From the NCBI GenBank assembly GCA_942490855.1, contig CALNYS010000001.1:310001-374000 (forward strand): 64,000 nt of DNA, in the 5' to 3' direction. Origin of the DNA: CALNYS01 sp942490855 (lineage in GTDB: Bacteria > Planctomycetota > Phycisphaerae > Phycisphaerales > UBA1924). A program made the position numbers and the translations under genes. Below the pieces are notes generated by a model, which was given only the letters and a program-made list of their open reading frames with translations, ran no database searches and was not told the origin of the DNA. Of the stretch, positions 1 to 8,417 are shown one piece after another. Every line of letters starts with the position of its first letter. The stretch's first letter is position 1.

Positions 1-346
1 CGTCGCCCTCGACCTTGTTGGCGAAGTACCACCAGGAGGTGAGGACGAGGAGGACGATCCCGGAGTGGATCATCCAGACGCCGAGCTTGATGAGGTTGAA
101 GGGGATCCTGCGGAGGGTGACGACGGTGAGGTTGGCGCACAGGAGGGCGCCGAGGAGTGCGAACGGCCACCAGTTGAACCACTCGAACTCGGTCATCTCA
201 AAGAGTCTGGACTCGCGGACCATGGGGAGGGCGCTGCCGACCGAGAGGTACACGAGGAGCAGGGTGAGGAGGGTGACGCCGAACCACACGCTTTCGAGCG
301 GGCGGAGCGGCAGCGGTAGCGGCGTTCTCGTGGCGGCGTTGGCCAT
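1..346 (-). CDS. Membrane protein N-terminus, cytochrome c biogenesis (ResB/CcsA)-like, runs off window
   Basis: The reverse strand reads from ATG at 346 to the left edge without a stop (115 codons visible). The fragment holds three hydrophobic segments at about residues 18-38, 65-85 and 90-110, separated by short loops; the second is preceded by a Trp-rich stretch (FEWFNWWPF) and followed by a basic loop (RRIPFN). This looks like the start of the large ResB/CcsA-type cytochrome c biogenesis proteins of planctomycetes, which would suit the cytochrome-rich content of the window, but the fragment carries no diagnostic haem-handling motif. The start is preceded by no clear Shine-Dalgarno sequence. 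Membrane protein: confident. Family: inference. Confidence 0.5.
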   Translation of the reverse strand, partial: MANAATRTPLPLPLRPLESVWFGVTLLTLLLVYLSVGSALPMVRESRLFEMTEFEWFNWWPFALLGALLCANLTVVTLRRIPFNLIKLGVWMIHSGIVLLVLTSWWYFANKVEGD

Positions 347-368
347 GGGGAGGCGTGTTCCTGATCGT

Positions 369-386
369 CCTCCCGTCGGCGGGAGG
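369..386. promoter_or_regulatory. GC hairpin upstream of the left-edge membrane protein gene
   Basis: A perfect 7-bp stem (CCTCCCG/CGGGAGG) with a TCGG tetraloop lies 22 bases upstream of the minus-strand start codon. There is no T-run on either side. It could sit in the 5' leader of that gene; no function can be assigned from sequence. Confidence 0.25.
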
Positions 387-496
387 GTTGCTCGTGGCGC
401 GGGGGGAGGGGGATTCCGTGACTATAGATCGTGCGCGCGAAGAAAGTTGGGACGGTCGGGAAGAGTTCGCAGCGTGATGGCGGAGCGTTTCGGGGG

Positions 497-502
497 TACA
501 CT
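497..502 (+). promoter_or_regulatory. Candidate -10 box of tRNA-Lys
   Basis: TACACT ends 18 bases before the first base of tRNA-Lys. The same hexamer inside the same GGTACACT octamer lies 17 bases before tRNA-Gln (5125-5130). No convincing -35 box is visible in either case. The matching position upstream of both tRNAs is the only support. Confidence 0.35.
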
Positions 503-520
503 TCTCCTCTTCCGATCGTC

Positions 521-593
521 GGGGGTGTAGCTCAGTCGGTAGAGCATCGGCCTTTTAAGCCGCTGGTCGTGGGTTCGAGTCCCACCGCCCTCA
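521..593 (+). tRNA. tRNA-Lys (anticodon UUU)
   Basis: A 73-nt cloverleaf. The acceptor stem GGGGGTG pairs with CGCCCTC (two G-U pairs), the D arm is GCTC/GAGC, the anticodon loop is CTTTTAA with anticodon TTT, and the T arm is GTGGG-TTCGAGT-CCCAC, followed by discriminator A593. The outermost anticodon-stem pair is a T-C mismatch. The 3' CCA is not encoded. The gene lies 56 bases before the SNF2 start codon. Confidence 0.97.
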
Positions 594-649
594 TTGGCGC
601 CTGGTTTCGCCGGGCATGCAGGGAAGAGACAGGGGAGAAGCGTCAGCAC

Positions 650-3600
650 ATGCGGGTCGTGCACGCCAATTGGACAGGGGGCGCGCTCCATCTTTGGGTG
701 GAGAGCGCTGCGCAGGGTGAGGCACGCGAGAGCGGGCGGCACCCCGGTTCTGAAGACACTGAAACCATCGCTCGGGTGCTCGCGGGCGTCCCGGGCGTCG
801 AGCGCGGGGTCCCCAGCACGATCTCGCTGCGCCTGCCGACGCTGTCGGGGGCGCCGGCGCGGAGCGAGCGTCTGGTGCACGCCGTGGGCGTCGCGGACGC
901 GGACCCGGCGAGCGAGAGCCTCGAGCCGTGGGAGGTGACGACGCTGGCGCTGGACGCCGGCGCGGCGCTGGACGCGCTCGATCCTCTTGAGGACCGGGCC
1001 GCGCAGCAGCGCGAACGCCTCGGCGAGGAGCGCGACGACGACACGGACCCGGGGTCGCTGATCGCGGATTCCGTGCGGTTTTACGCGACCGGTGCGCGCC
1101 TGGCGCGGTCGTTCGTGGCCCAGCAGCGCATGGCGCCGATGCTCCGCCAGAAGACGGGCGGGGCCCTCGAGGCGTTCTGGACGCCGTGGTGGTCCGACTC
1201 GGCCGCGGCCGAGCAGGCGGCGCGTCTGGCGCTCGCGGCGCCCCCGGCCGTGCGCGCGGCGGTGGACGAGTACAACCATTCCGTGTGGCCGACGCTCGAG
1301 TCGTACCTCTCGGCGTGCGTGGACGCGCTGTGCCGGCGGGCGCTCGTTGACGAGGACGTCGAGGAGGCGATCGAGGACCGCGACCCGCGCGAGGACGACC
1401 ACGTCGCCTGGCTGACGGGGCTGCTGGGCGCGAGCTCCGCGACGGCGATCGACGCCGGGCGCGGGAGCGTGATGCTCGGGGCGGTCCGTCGCTGGGTGGG
1501 GCTGCTCGACGATCGCGGCGAGAGCGTCGGGTGGCGTCTGCACCTGCACCTGATCGAGCCCCCGGACGAGGACGGCGACGACGGTCTGCACCTGGACACG
1601 CGCGACGCGCGGTGGACGCTGGCGATGGGCCTCCAGTCGGCCGACGAGGACGCGGTCGTGCTCGACGCGGCGGACCTCTGGACGATGCCGGCGGACGTGG
1701 CGACGGTGGACGGGCGGCGCATCGAGGACCCGCCCCGGACGCTGCTTTCTGAGATCGGACGCGCGGCGCGGATCTTCGCGCCGCTCGAGCGGGCGCTCGA
1801 GGAATCGCAGCCGATGGACGTCGAGCTCTCGACGGTCGAGGCGCACCGCTTCCTGACGGAGTTCGCCCCGGCGCTGCGCGAGCAGGGCTTCGGCGTGGCG
1901 GACCCGCGATGGTGGGGCGGCGACGGCGCGCAGCTCGGGTTGCTGCTGGATATCGAAGCCGAGGAGACCCCCCCGGCGGGCGGCGCGGGGCGCGAGGGCG
2001 GGGACGGGGCGGAGTCGCCGGTCTTCGGTCTGCACGCGCTGGTCGATTACCGCTGGCGCATCGCGGTCGGCTCGCGCACGCTGACGATGGAGGAGTTCGA
2101 ACAGCTCGCCTCGTCGCGTTCGCCGATGGTGAAGATCGGCGGGCAGTGGGTGGAGATCAAGAAGGAAAAACTCGCGTCGATCCGCGGGTTCTTCGACGAA
2201 TCGGGCGGCGGGCGGATGAGCCTCGGCGAGGCGATGCGTCTGGCGTACGGCACCGACGAGGACGAGATCGGCGCGAAGGTGCTGGGCGTGCGCGCGAGCG
2301 GGTGGGCGGGCGAGCTCATCGGCGATGAGACCGACGGGCTCGATTCGAGCCGGGCGATCGAGATGCTCGAGCAGCCCGCGGCGCTCCTGGGCGAGCTGCG
2401 TCCCTACCAGCGTTCGGGCCTGTCGTGGCTCGCGTTCCTTGACCGCCTGGGCCTGGGCGGCTGTCTCGCCGACGACATGGGCCTCGGTAAGACCATTCAG
2501 CTGATTTCGCTGCTGCTGCACGAGCGGCGCGACGCGATGCGTCCGGCGCCGACGCTGGTGATCGCGCCGACGTCGGTGGTGGGCAACTGGCGGAACGAGG
2601 CGAAGAAGTTCGCGCCGCAGCTGCGCACGTTCGTGCACCACGGGCCGGAGCGGGCGACGGGCGACGCGTTTACGGTCGCCGCGCTGGACGCGGACCTGGT
2701 GATCACGACGTACGCGCTGGCGCACCGGGATTTCGAGACGCTCTCGTCGGTGACGTGGAAGCGCGTGTGCCTCGACGAGGCGCAGAACATCAAGAACCCG
2801 AGCTCGAAGCAGAGCCAGTCGGTGCGCGGTCTGCCCGCGGAGCGCCGCGTGGCGCTGACGGGCACGCCGGTCGAGAACCGTCTGACCGAGCTGTGGTCGA
2901 TCATGGAGTTCCTGAACCCGGGGTACCTGGGTTCGGCGGCGCGGTTCCGGCGGAAGTTCTCGCTCCCGGTCGAACGCCGGCGCGACATGCAGCGGACGCG
3001 CCAGCTCCGGCGTCTGGTGCAGCCCTTTATCCTGCGCCGTCTCAAGACGGACCCGACGGTGGTCCCGGACCTTCCCAAGAAGGTCGAGACGAAGGAGCAC
3101 GCGCACCTCACGCCCGAGCAGTCGGCGCTGTACGAGAAGGCGGTTTCGGAGATGCTCGGCGAGGTCGAGCGGGCCGACGGGGTGCGCCGCCGGGGCATCG
3201 TGCTGGCGACGCTCATCCGCCTCAAGCAGATCTGCAACCACCCGGCGCTCGTGCTCAAGGACTGGACGCCGCAGTCGGGGCGTCCGCCCAAGGCGGCGCG
3301 GTCGGGCAAGGCGACGCGCCTGGTGCAGATGCTCGACGAGGTGATCGCGGCGGGGGATCAGGCGCTGGTCTTCACGCAGTTCCGTCAGATGGGCGAGGTG
3401 CTCGCGTCGATGCTGCGTCACGACCTCGACCGCGACGTGCTGCTGCTCCACGGCGGGACGCCCCAGACGGTGCGCGAGCAGATGATCGAGCGGTTCCAGA
3501 AGGCCGATGGGACGGCGCCGGTATTCATCCTGTCCCTCAAGGCCGGCGGCGTGGGCATGAACCTGACGGCGGCCTCGCACGTGTTCCACTTCGACCGCTG

Positions 3601-3853
3601 GTGGAACCCCGCGGTGGAGAACCAGGCGACGGACCGTGCGCACCGCATCGGGCAGGACAAAACGGTGCACGTGCACAAGTTCATCGTCGCGGGCACGCTC
3701 GAGGAACGCATCGACGAGATGCTCGAGCAGAAGCTGGAGCTCGCGGAGACGATCATCGGCGCGGGCGAGGAGTGGCTCACGGAGCTCTCGACCAGCGAGC
3801 TGCGTGAGATGCTGCGTCTGCGACCGGCGGATGTTGAGGAGGCCGCGTTATGA
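650..3853 (+). CDS. SNF2-family DNA helicase/ATPase
   Basis: A 1067-residue bacterial SNF2/RapA-type translocase, expected to couple ATP hydrolysis to movement on double-stranded DNA. The N-terminal ~450 residues are the acidic SNF2-associated region (DUF3670-like). The motor follows: motif I DDMGLGKT from residue 608, motif II DEAQ from 709, motif III ALTGTPVEN, then the C-terminal helicase half with GGVGMNLTAAS and HRIGQ from 998. All ATPase motifs look intact. The frame is open back to 431 through tRNA-Lys, so I take the ATG at 650, which has a strong GGGGAGAAG ribosome site 9 bases upstream. The next gene overlaps by 4 bases and looks like the remnant of the SWIM protein that often accompanies these helicases. 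The cellular role is unknown. Confidence 0.93.
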   Translation: MRVVHANWTGGALHLWVESAAQGEARESGRHPGSEDTETIARVLAGVPGVERGVPSTISLRLPTLSGAPARSERLVHAVGVADADPASESLEPWEVTTLALDAGAALDALDPLEDRAAQQRERLGEERDDDTDPGSLIADSVRFYATGARLARSFVAQQRMAPMLRQKTGGALEAFWTPWWSDSAAAEQAARLALAAPPAVRAAVDEYNHSVWPTLESYLSACVDALCRRALVDEDVEEAIEDRDPREDDHVAWLTGLLGASSATAIDAGRGSVMLGAVRRWVGLLDDRGESVGWRLHLHLIEPPDEDGDDGLHLDTRDARWTLAMGLQSADEDAVVLDAADLWTMPADVATVDGRRIEDPPRTLLSEIGRAARIFAPLERALEESQPMDVELSTVEAHRFLTEFAPALREQGFGVADPRWWGGDGAQLGLLLDIEAEETPPAGGAGREGGDGAESPVFGLHALVDYRWRIAVGSRTLTMEEFEQLASSRSPMVKIGGQWVEIKKEKLASIRGFFDESGGGRMSLGEAMRLAYGTDEDEIGAKVLGVRASGWAGELIGDETDGLDSSRAIEMLEQPAALLGELRPYQRSGLSWLAFLDRLGLGGCLADDMGLGKTIQLISLLLHERRDAMRPAPTLVIAPTSVVGNWRNEAKKFAPQLRTFVHHGPERATGDAFTVAALDADLVITTYALAHRDFETLSSVTWKRVCLDEAQNIKNPSSKQSQSVRGLPAERRVALTGTPVENRLTELWSIMEFLNPGYLGSAARFRRKFSLPVERRRDMQRTRQLRRLVQPFILRRLKTDPTVVPDLPKKVETKEHAHLTPEQSALYEKAVSEMLGEVERADGVRRRGIVLATLIRLKQICNHPALVLKDWTPQSGRPPKAARSGKATRLVQMLDEVIAAGDQALVFTQFRQMGEVLASMLRHDLDRDVLLLHGGTPQTVREQMIERFQKADGTAPVFILSLKAGGVGMNLTAASHVFHFDRWWNPAVENQATDRAHRIGQDKTVHVHKFIVAGTLEERIDEMLEQKLELAETIIGAGEEWLTELSTSELREMLRLRPADVEEAAL

Positions 3854-4830
3854 CCAGCGCTGACGCGAACCCGCCCTTTGAGGTCACGCCGAGCGAGCCG
3901 ACCCCCGGCTCCTCCCCGGACGCCGCAGCCGAGCAGGCGCCTGAGCACACTCCAGAGGAGGGCGTCGAGACGACTCCGATGACGCTCGCCGAGCGGTTGG
4001 AGGTCACCACGTGGGCCGCGCGCCTGTGGGTGGAGCTTGTCGAGGAGACGGCCGAGCCGGCGATGCTCGAGGCGGGGCTGGAGATCGCGCGCCGTCGGCG
4101 CGGGCCGAGCGTGATGGTTTCACCCGGGGAGATCAGCGCGACGGTGCCCGACCCGCCGCGTTCGCGCAAGACGCTGTCGATCCTGTCGCCGGCCGTCGAG
4201 CACGTCCACTGGGAGCGTGCGGCGAAGCGGGCCGCCGAGATGCCGATGCTCAGCGCCCAGCTGATCGCGGGGGAGCTGCCCCCAGAGATCGAGACGGCGG
4301 CCGCGGCGAGCGATCTGCACCTGCTGCCCAGAGCCAGCGACATCAGCGCCAAGCGCGGTCGTCTGACGCTCGACTGGGACGAGAACGTGTGCGCGGCGGC
4401 CGTCGCGTTCGGGAAGCGGCTCGAGCTCGAGCCGGGGCTCCTGCTCACGTTCCGGGGGATGACGACGGAATCGTTCCGCGAGCTGGTGCGCCAGTGCGCG
4501 GCGTTGTCGTCGTCCGGGGGGCGGGGCGCCGCGGCGTACGCCCAGCGTCCGGCGATCGGCCCGGATCAGGAGCCGCCGCCGCTGGAGCTGTGCCTCGACG
4601 CGTTCTGGGCGGCCGGCCCGGACCTCGACGACGTCCAGACGCCGGTCCGTGCCCCGCAGCACCCGCATTCGCTGCTCCGGCGTCTGGGGGCGAGCCCCTT
4701 TGAAGGGGCCGGGTTCCCGCTGATCGGGTTGCTGGCGACGTGCTACGACCTGATGAGCGAGGCGGAGGTCCGGCGGGCCCGCGAGGGCGAGCGGGCCGAG
4801 GACGAGGGCGACGACGAGGGCGTGGATTGA
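3850..4830 (+). CDS. Degenerate SWIM-type partner protein of the SNF2 helicase
   Basis: A 326-residue protein translated from an ATGA overlap with the SNF2 gene. The first ~45 residues are Pro/Glu/Thr-rich and probably disordered. SWIM zinc-finger proteins encoded next to bacterial SNF2 helicases carry a CxC...CxH zinc site followed by an AAV-helix and a (D/E)P-LLF-LRG stretch. Here the tail of that pattern is recognisable around residues 175-208 (DWDENVCAAA, then LEPGLLLTFRG), but the first two cysteines are absent and the CxH pair reads CAA, with one Cys (about 181) left. The scaffold therefore seems kept while zinc binding is lost. The rest matches nothing I recognise. The homology call is inferred from position plus this residual pattern. 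Confidence 0.55.
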   Translation: MTSADANPPFEVTPSEPTPGSSPDAAAEQAPEHTPEEGVETTPMTLAERLEVTTWAARLWVELVEETAEPAMLEAGLEIARRRRGPSVMVSPGEISATVPDPPRSRKTLSILSPAVEHVHWERAAKRAAEMPMLSAQLIAGELPPEIETAAAASDLHLLPRASDISAKRGRLTLDWDENVCAAAVAFGKRLELEPGLLLTFRGMTTESFRELVRQCAALSSSGGRGAAAYAQRPAIGPDQEPPPLELCLDAFWAAGPDLDDVQTPVRAPQHPHSLLRRLGASPFEGAGFPLIGLLATCYDLMSEAEVRRAREGERAEDEGDDEGVD

Positions 4831-5147
4831 CGCTCTCGGGCGTTCTGATACACTTTCTCTTCACATTTCACGGAGCCGCCCGCGACGCTTTGAGGCGCGG
4901 GCATGGGCGAGCCCTCTGCGCGGCTTGAGGTCGTCCAGCTCCCACGGCCGCGGATCCGCTCCCCTCGTCCGGCGACACACGCCGGTCGTGACGGGCGACC
5001 GCGAGGAAACGGTCCCGTCACGCACCGCGGCGCAGCTCTTCGAAGCTCCGACCGCCGAGGAAAAGGAGCCCGCCGACAACGCTCGCGCGATGCGCCCCGA
5101 AGGGCGCCGGAAACCGCGCTTCGGTACACTCGACGCCCGCATCCGCG
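4831..5147. other. Intergenic region between SWIM-like gene and tRNA-Gln
   Basis: These 317 bases hold no convincing gene. A GC hairpin (7-bp stem GCCCGCG/CGCGGGC at 4878-4902, 11-base loop) without a T-run follows the SWIM-like gene. The candidate -10 box TACACT of tRNA-Gln is at 5125-5130. Short open frames here lack a ribosome site and have no recognisable product. Confidence 0.5.
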
Positions 5148-5218
5148 TGGCCCATGGTGTAACGGTAGCACAGAGGTTTTTGGTACCTTCAGTCTAGGTT
5201 CGAATCCTAGTGGGCCAA
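5148..5218 (+). tRNA. tRNA-Gln (anticodon UUG)
   Basis: A 71-nt cloverleaf. The acceptor stem TGGCCCA/TGGGCCA is perfectly paired, the anticodon stem is GAGGT/ACCTT with loop TTTTGGT (anticodon TTG), the T arm is CTAGG-TTCGAAT-CCTAG, and the discriminator is A5218. CCA is not encoded. The next gene starts 37 bases downstream. Confidence 0.97.
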
Positions 5219-5255
5219 TTTGCACTTGTTTCCAGAGCGTTCCGGCGATCCCGGC

Positions 5256-6032
5256 ATGAACCAGGCTGCCATTATTCTCGCCGCCGGCCAGGGCTCCCGC
5301 ATGAAGAGCGACCTCCCCAAGGTTGCTCATCAGGCGGCGGGGTCCCCGATGGTCGAATGGGTTGTGCGTGCCGCCGTGGAGGCGGGCGTGTCGCGCGTGG
5401 TGCTGGTCGTGGGCCATCAGCAGGAGGTCGTGCGCGACCTCTTCGACGGCGCGGTGTACCCGATCGAGTACGCGGTGCAGACCGAGCAGAACGGCACCGG
5501 TCACGCGGCGCAGATGGCCGAGACGGCGCTGGCCGGCTTCGACGGGGACGTCTTCGTGCTCGTGGGCGATGGCCCGCTGCTGCGGGGCGAGGTCCTGAAG
5601 AAGGTGCACGACCGCCACGTGGAATCGGGCGCGGCGGCGACGCTGGCGACGGCGGTGATCCCCGACCCCACCGGGTACGGGCGGGTCATCCGCGACGGCG
5701 ACGGCGGGTTCGTCGGGATCGTCGAGCAGAAGGACGCGACCCCCGACGAGCTGCGCGTCAAAGAGGTCAACCCGAGCATCTACTGCTTCCGGGCGGCGGC
5801 GCTGTGGGACGCGCTGCGGCGCGTCGAGGCGTCGCCGACGACGGGCGAGTTCTACATCACCGACGTCCCCGCGCTGCTGATGCGCGACGGCGACCTCGTC
5901 GAGGTCGTGGCGGTGGCCGACGCGCACGACGCGCTCTCGGTGAACACGCCCGAGCAGCTCGCGGAGGTGGACGCGATCCTGCGCACCCGCCTGAACCAGA
6001 GCGCCGGCGCCGGCGCGGGCGGGGAGGGCTGA
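5256..6032 (+). CDS. GlmU-type sugar-1-phosphate uridylyltransferase, pyrophosphorylase domain only
   Basis: A 258-residue nucleotidyltransferase resembling the N-terminal half of GlmU, which makes UDP-GlcNAc from GlcNAc-1-phosphate and UTP. Visible family motifs are LAAGQGSRMKSDLPKV at the N-terminus, QTEQNGTGHA, VGDGPLL with the metal-binding Asp, GYGRVI, VNPSIY, GEFYITD and VNTPEQLA. GlmU proper is about 450 residues, with a left-handed beta-helix acetyltransferase domain; that half is missing and the gene ends cleanly one base before prs. If it makes UDP-GlcNAc, the acetyl transfer must be done elsewhere. The start is the ATG at 5256 that opens straight into the motif. An alternative start 36 bases upstream overlaps nothing but adds a non-conserved tail. 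Confidence 0.85.
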   Translation: MNQAAIILAAGQGSRMKSDLPKVAHQAAGSPMVEWVVRAAVEAGVSRVVLVVGHQQEVVRDLFDGAVYPIEYAVQTEQNGTGHAAQMAETALAGFDGDVFVLVGDGPLLRGEVLKKVHDRHVESGAAATLATAVIPDPTGYGRVIRDGDGGFVGIVEQKDATPDELRVKEVNPSIYCFRAAALWDALRRVEASPTTGEFYITDVPALLMRDGDLVEVVAVADAHDALSVNTPEQLAEVDAILRTRLNQSAGAGAGGEG

Positions 6033-6033
6033 G

Positions 6034-7014
6034 ATGTACCAGGACGCCGACAACCTCCGGGTCTTCGCGGGCAGGCGCCACAAGGAACTCGCGGGGCGGG
6101 TGTGCGACCATCTCGACTTCCCGATGTCCGACGCCCGCACGGAGGTCTTCCCCGACGGGGAGCTGATCACGCGGGTCGAGAAGGACGTGCGCGGGCGCGA
6201 CTGCTACGTCGTGCTGAGCACGGACGAGCCCGTCAACGACAACCTGATGGAGCTGCTGATCTTCATCGATTGCCTGCGCCGCGCCTCGGCCGAGCGCATC
6301 ACGGCGGTGATCCCGTACTTCGGGTACGCCCGGCAGGACCGCAAGGACGAGGGGCGCACGCCGATCACGGCGAAGCTCGTGGCGAACCTCATCACGGGCG
6401 CGGGAGCCGACCGCGTCATCACGATCGATCTCCACGCGGCGCAGATCCAGGGGTTCTTCGACATCCTCGTCGACCACCTCTCGGCGATGCCGGTGTTCCT
6501 GAGCGAGCTGCGCGAGCGCCGCGAGGAGCTTGACGATCTCGTGCTGGTCTCCCCCGACGTGGGCAACGTGAAGGTCGCGAACCGGTACGCCGACGAGCTC
6601 GGGGGCGAGCTGGCGATCATCGACAAGCGGCGCATGTCGGGCGACAAGGTCCTGTCGGTGAACATCGTCGGCGACGTCAAGGGCAAGACGGTCCTGATGA
6701 TGGACGACATGATCTCGACCGCGGGCACGATCTGCTCTGCCGCGGAGATCGTCATGGACAAGGGCGCGTCGCGGGTGATCGCGGGCGCCACGCACGGGCT
6801 CTTCATCGGGCCCGCGGTCGAACGCCTCCAGGCGAGCCCGATCTCCGAGATCCTCGTCACCGACACCATCCCGCACCGCCCGGAGCGCCTGGCGCCCATC
6901 GCGGACAAAATCACACGACTCTCGGTCGGCAGCCTCCTCGGCGAGGCGATCGACCGCGTCCATCACAACCGCTCGGTCTCGGCGATGTTCCAGAGCTCGG
7001 CGAGCAAGCGGTAG
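6034..7014 (+). CDS. prs: Ribose-phosphate pyrophosphokinase (PRPP synthetase)
   Basis: A 326-residue enzyme that transfers pyrophosphate from ATP to ribose 5-phosphate to give PRPP for nucleotide, His and Trp synthesis. Class I features are present: FPDGE early, YFGYARQDRKD with the Arg/His-type catalytic flexible region, DLHAAQIQGFF, VSPDVG and the PRPP-binding loop VLMMDDMISTAGT. The length fits the family (310-320). It begins one base after the stop of the GlmU-type gene, the classic glmU-prs pairing. The 57 bases to rplY carry a separate ribosome site, so the run probably continues as one transcript. Confidence 0.96.
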   Translation: MYQDADNLRVFAGRRHKELAGRVCDHLDFPMSDARTEVFPDGELITRVEKDVRGRDCYVVLSTDEPVNDNLMELLIFIDCLRRASAERITAVIPYFGYARQDRKDEGRTPITAKLVANLITGAGADRVITIDLHAAQIQGFFDILVDHLSAMPVFLSELRERREELDDLVLVSPDVGNVKVANRYADELGGELAIIDKRRMSGDKVLSVNIVGDVKGKTVLMMDDMISTAGTICSAAEIVMDKGASRVIAGATHGLFIGPAVERLQASPISEILVTDTIPHRPERLAPIADKITRLSVGSLLGEAIDRVHHNRSVSAMFQSSASKR

Positions 7015-7070
7015 AGAACGAACCCCAACGACCCAACACGCGTTACGCGAATCTGAAAGAGGACCCAACC

Positions 7071-7718
7071 ATGAGCACCGACGTCATCAGCATCGACGCC
7101 AAGCCGCGCGAGCGCACCGGCTCGCGCTATTCCCGTCGCCTCCGCGCCGCGGGCGGTCTCCCCGCCGTGGTGTACGGGCACAAGCAGGACCCCGAGGCCG
7201 TGACCCTCGACGCCAAGCAGGTCGTGCGCCAGATCGCTGAGGGGCACAAGCTCTTCAAGATCACCAAGGACACGGGCGAGGACACCGTCCTCCTCAAGGA
7301 CATCCAGTTCGACCACCTCGGGAGCAGCGTGATCCACGTTGACCTCGAGCGCGTGAACCTCGACGAGCGGGTCACCGTGAAGGTGCCCGTCAAGCTCAAG
7401 GGCGACGCCCCCGGGCTCACCTCCGCGGGCGCATTCCTGATGCACCCGGTCAGCGAGCTCGAGATCGAGTGCACCGTGGGCAACCTCGAGGACGCGATCG
7501 TGGTGGACATCTCCGAGCTCAAGGCCGGCGAGTCGATCCACGCCCGTGATCTGGAGCTCCCGCACCAGTACAAGCTGCTCTCTGACCCCGACTCGGTGGT
7601 CGCGGGCATCTCGATCAAGGCCGAGATCGAAGACGACGCCGAGGCCGCCGGCGGCGCGGCGGAGATGACGGCCCCCGAGGTCATCACCGAGCGCAAGGAC
7701 GAGGCGGGCGACGCGTGA
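7071..7718 (+). CDS. rplY: 50S ribosomal protein bL25, long (Ctc/TL5) form
   Basis: A 215-residue protein of the two-domain bL25 type that binds 5S rRNA. The N-terminal domain shows the basic RERTGSRYSRRLRAAG-type opening and VVYGHKQDP. The C-terminal beta domain contains the typical HVDLERVNLDERV and VKVPVKLKGDAPG segments and ends in an acidic tail. A ribosome site (GAAAGAGG) precedes the ATG at 7071. The stop overlaps the pth start (GTGA), the widely conserved rplY-pth pair, so translation of the two is likely coupled. Confidence 0.95.
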   Translation: MSTDVISIDAKPRERTGSRYSRRLRAAGGLPAVVYGHKQDPEAVTLDAKQVVRQIAEGHKLFKITKDTGEDTVLLKDIQFDHLGSSVIHVDLERVNLDERVTVKVPVKLKGDAPGLTSAGAFLMHPVSELEIECTVGNLEDAIVVDISELKAGESIHARDLELPHQYKLLSDPDSVVAGISIKAEIEDDAEAAGGAAEMTAPEVITERKDEAGDA

Positions 7719-8353
7719 AGCTGATCGTCGGTCTGGGCAACCCGGGCGCCGAGTACGAGCGCACACGGCACAACGCCGGCTTCATGGCGGTCGATCGTCT
7801 GATCGCACGCCACGCCGTCGGGCAGCCGATGCGCGCGAAGTTCCACTCCGGCGTCGTCGAGGCGGCCCTGCCCGGCGCGAAGTGTTTACTCCAGAAGCCG
7901 ACGACGTACATGAACCGCTCGGGCCTCGCGGTGAGCGAGGCGCTGCGGTTCTACAAGCTCGAACCCACCGAGGACCTGCTGGTCATCGTTGACGACGTGG
8001 CGTTGCCCGTCGGCGCGATGCGCATGCGGGCCTCGGGGGGCGACGGCGGGCACAACGGGCTCGGCGACATCTCCCGGGCGCTGGGCAGCGTGGACTACAC
8101 GCGCCTGCGCGTGGGCGTCGGCGCGCCCGGCTCCGTGCCTCAGAAGGACTATGTTCTCCGCCGGTTCTCGCAGGAGCAGTTCGAGGACCTCGACCCGCTC
8201 CTTGAAAAGGTCGCCGACGCGACCGAGCTCTGGGCCCGCGAGGGCGCCGAGTCGGCGATGAACCAGTTCAACGTGAAAGCCGTCGGGTTTGCGCCCAAAG
8301 CGCCGCCCGCCGAACACCCCGAACCCGACGCGGCGTCGAACGGCGCCGCCTAA
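7715..8353 (+). CDS. pth: Peptidyl-tRNA hydrolase
   Basis: A 212-residue enzyme that recycles peptidyl-tRNAs released from stalled ribosomes by cleaving the peptide-tRNA ester bond. The opening VGLGNPGAEYERTRHNAGF contains the catalytic His and substrate Asn. KPTTYMNRSG, VDDVALPVG and GGHNGLGDI follow, all family signatures. The C-terminal ~25 residues are a Pro/Ala-rich extension. Translation starts at GTG 7715 inside the rplY stop (4-base overlap). Confidence 0.96.
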   Translation: MKLIVGLGNPGAEYERTRHNAGFMAVDRLIARHAVGQPMRAKFHSGVVEAALPGAKCLLQKPTTYMNRSGLAVSEALRFYKLEPTEDLLVIVDDVALPVGAMRMRASGGDGGHNGLGDISRALGSVDYTRLRVGVGAPGSVPQKDYVLRRFSQEQFEDLDPLLEKVADATELWAREGAESAMNQFNVKAVGFAPKAPPAEHPEPDAASNGAA

Positions 8354-8417
8354 ACCGCACTGACCATCCTCGCCCGCCGACGCGTGCGGGCTGACCAACC
8401 CGAGAGGAAACGACACC

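Noticed and set aside
431..649. Extension of the SNF2 gene upstream through tRNA-Lys
   Set aside because: Overlaps a well-formed tRNA; the ATG at 650 has a strong ribosome site.
422..3676. 1084-codon open frame on the minus strand across the SNF2 gene
   Set aside because: Arg/Leu/His-rich translation without motifs, opposite a gene with complete SNF2 motifs; a typical high-GC antisense shadow. Its left part also runs over tRNA-Lys.
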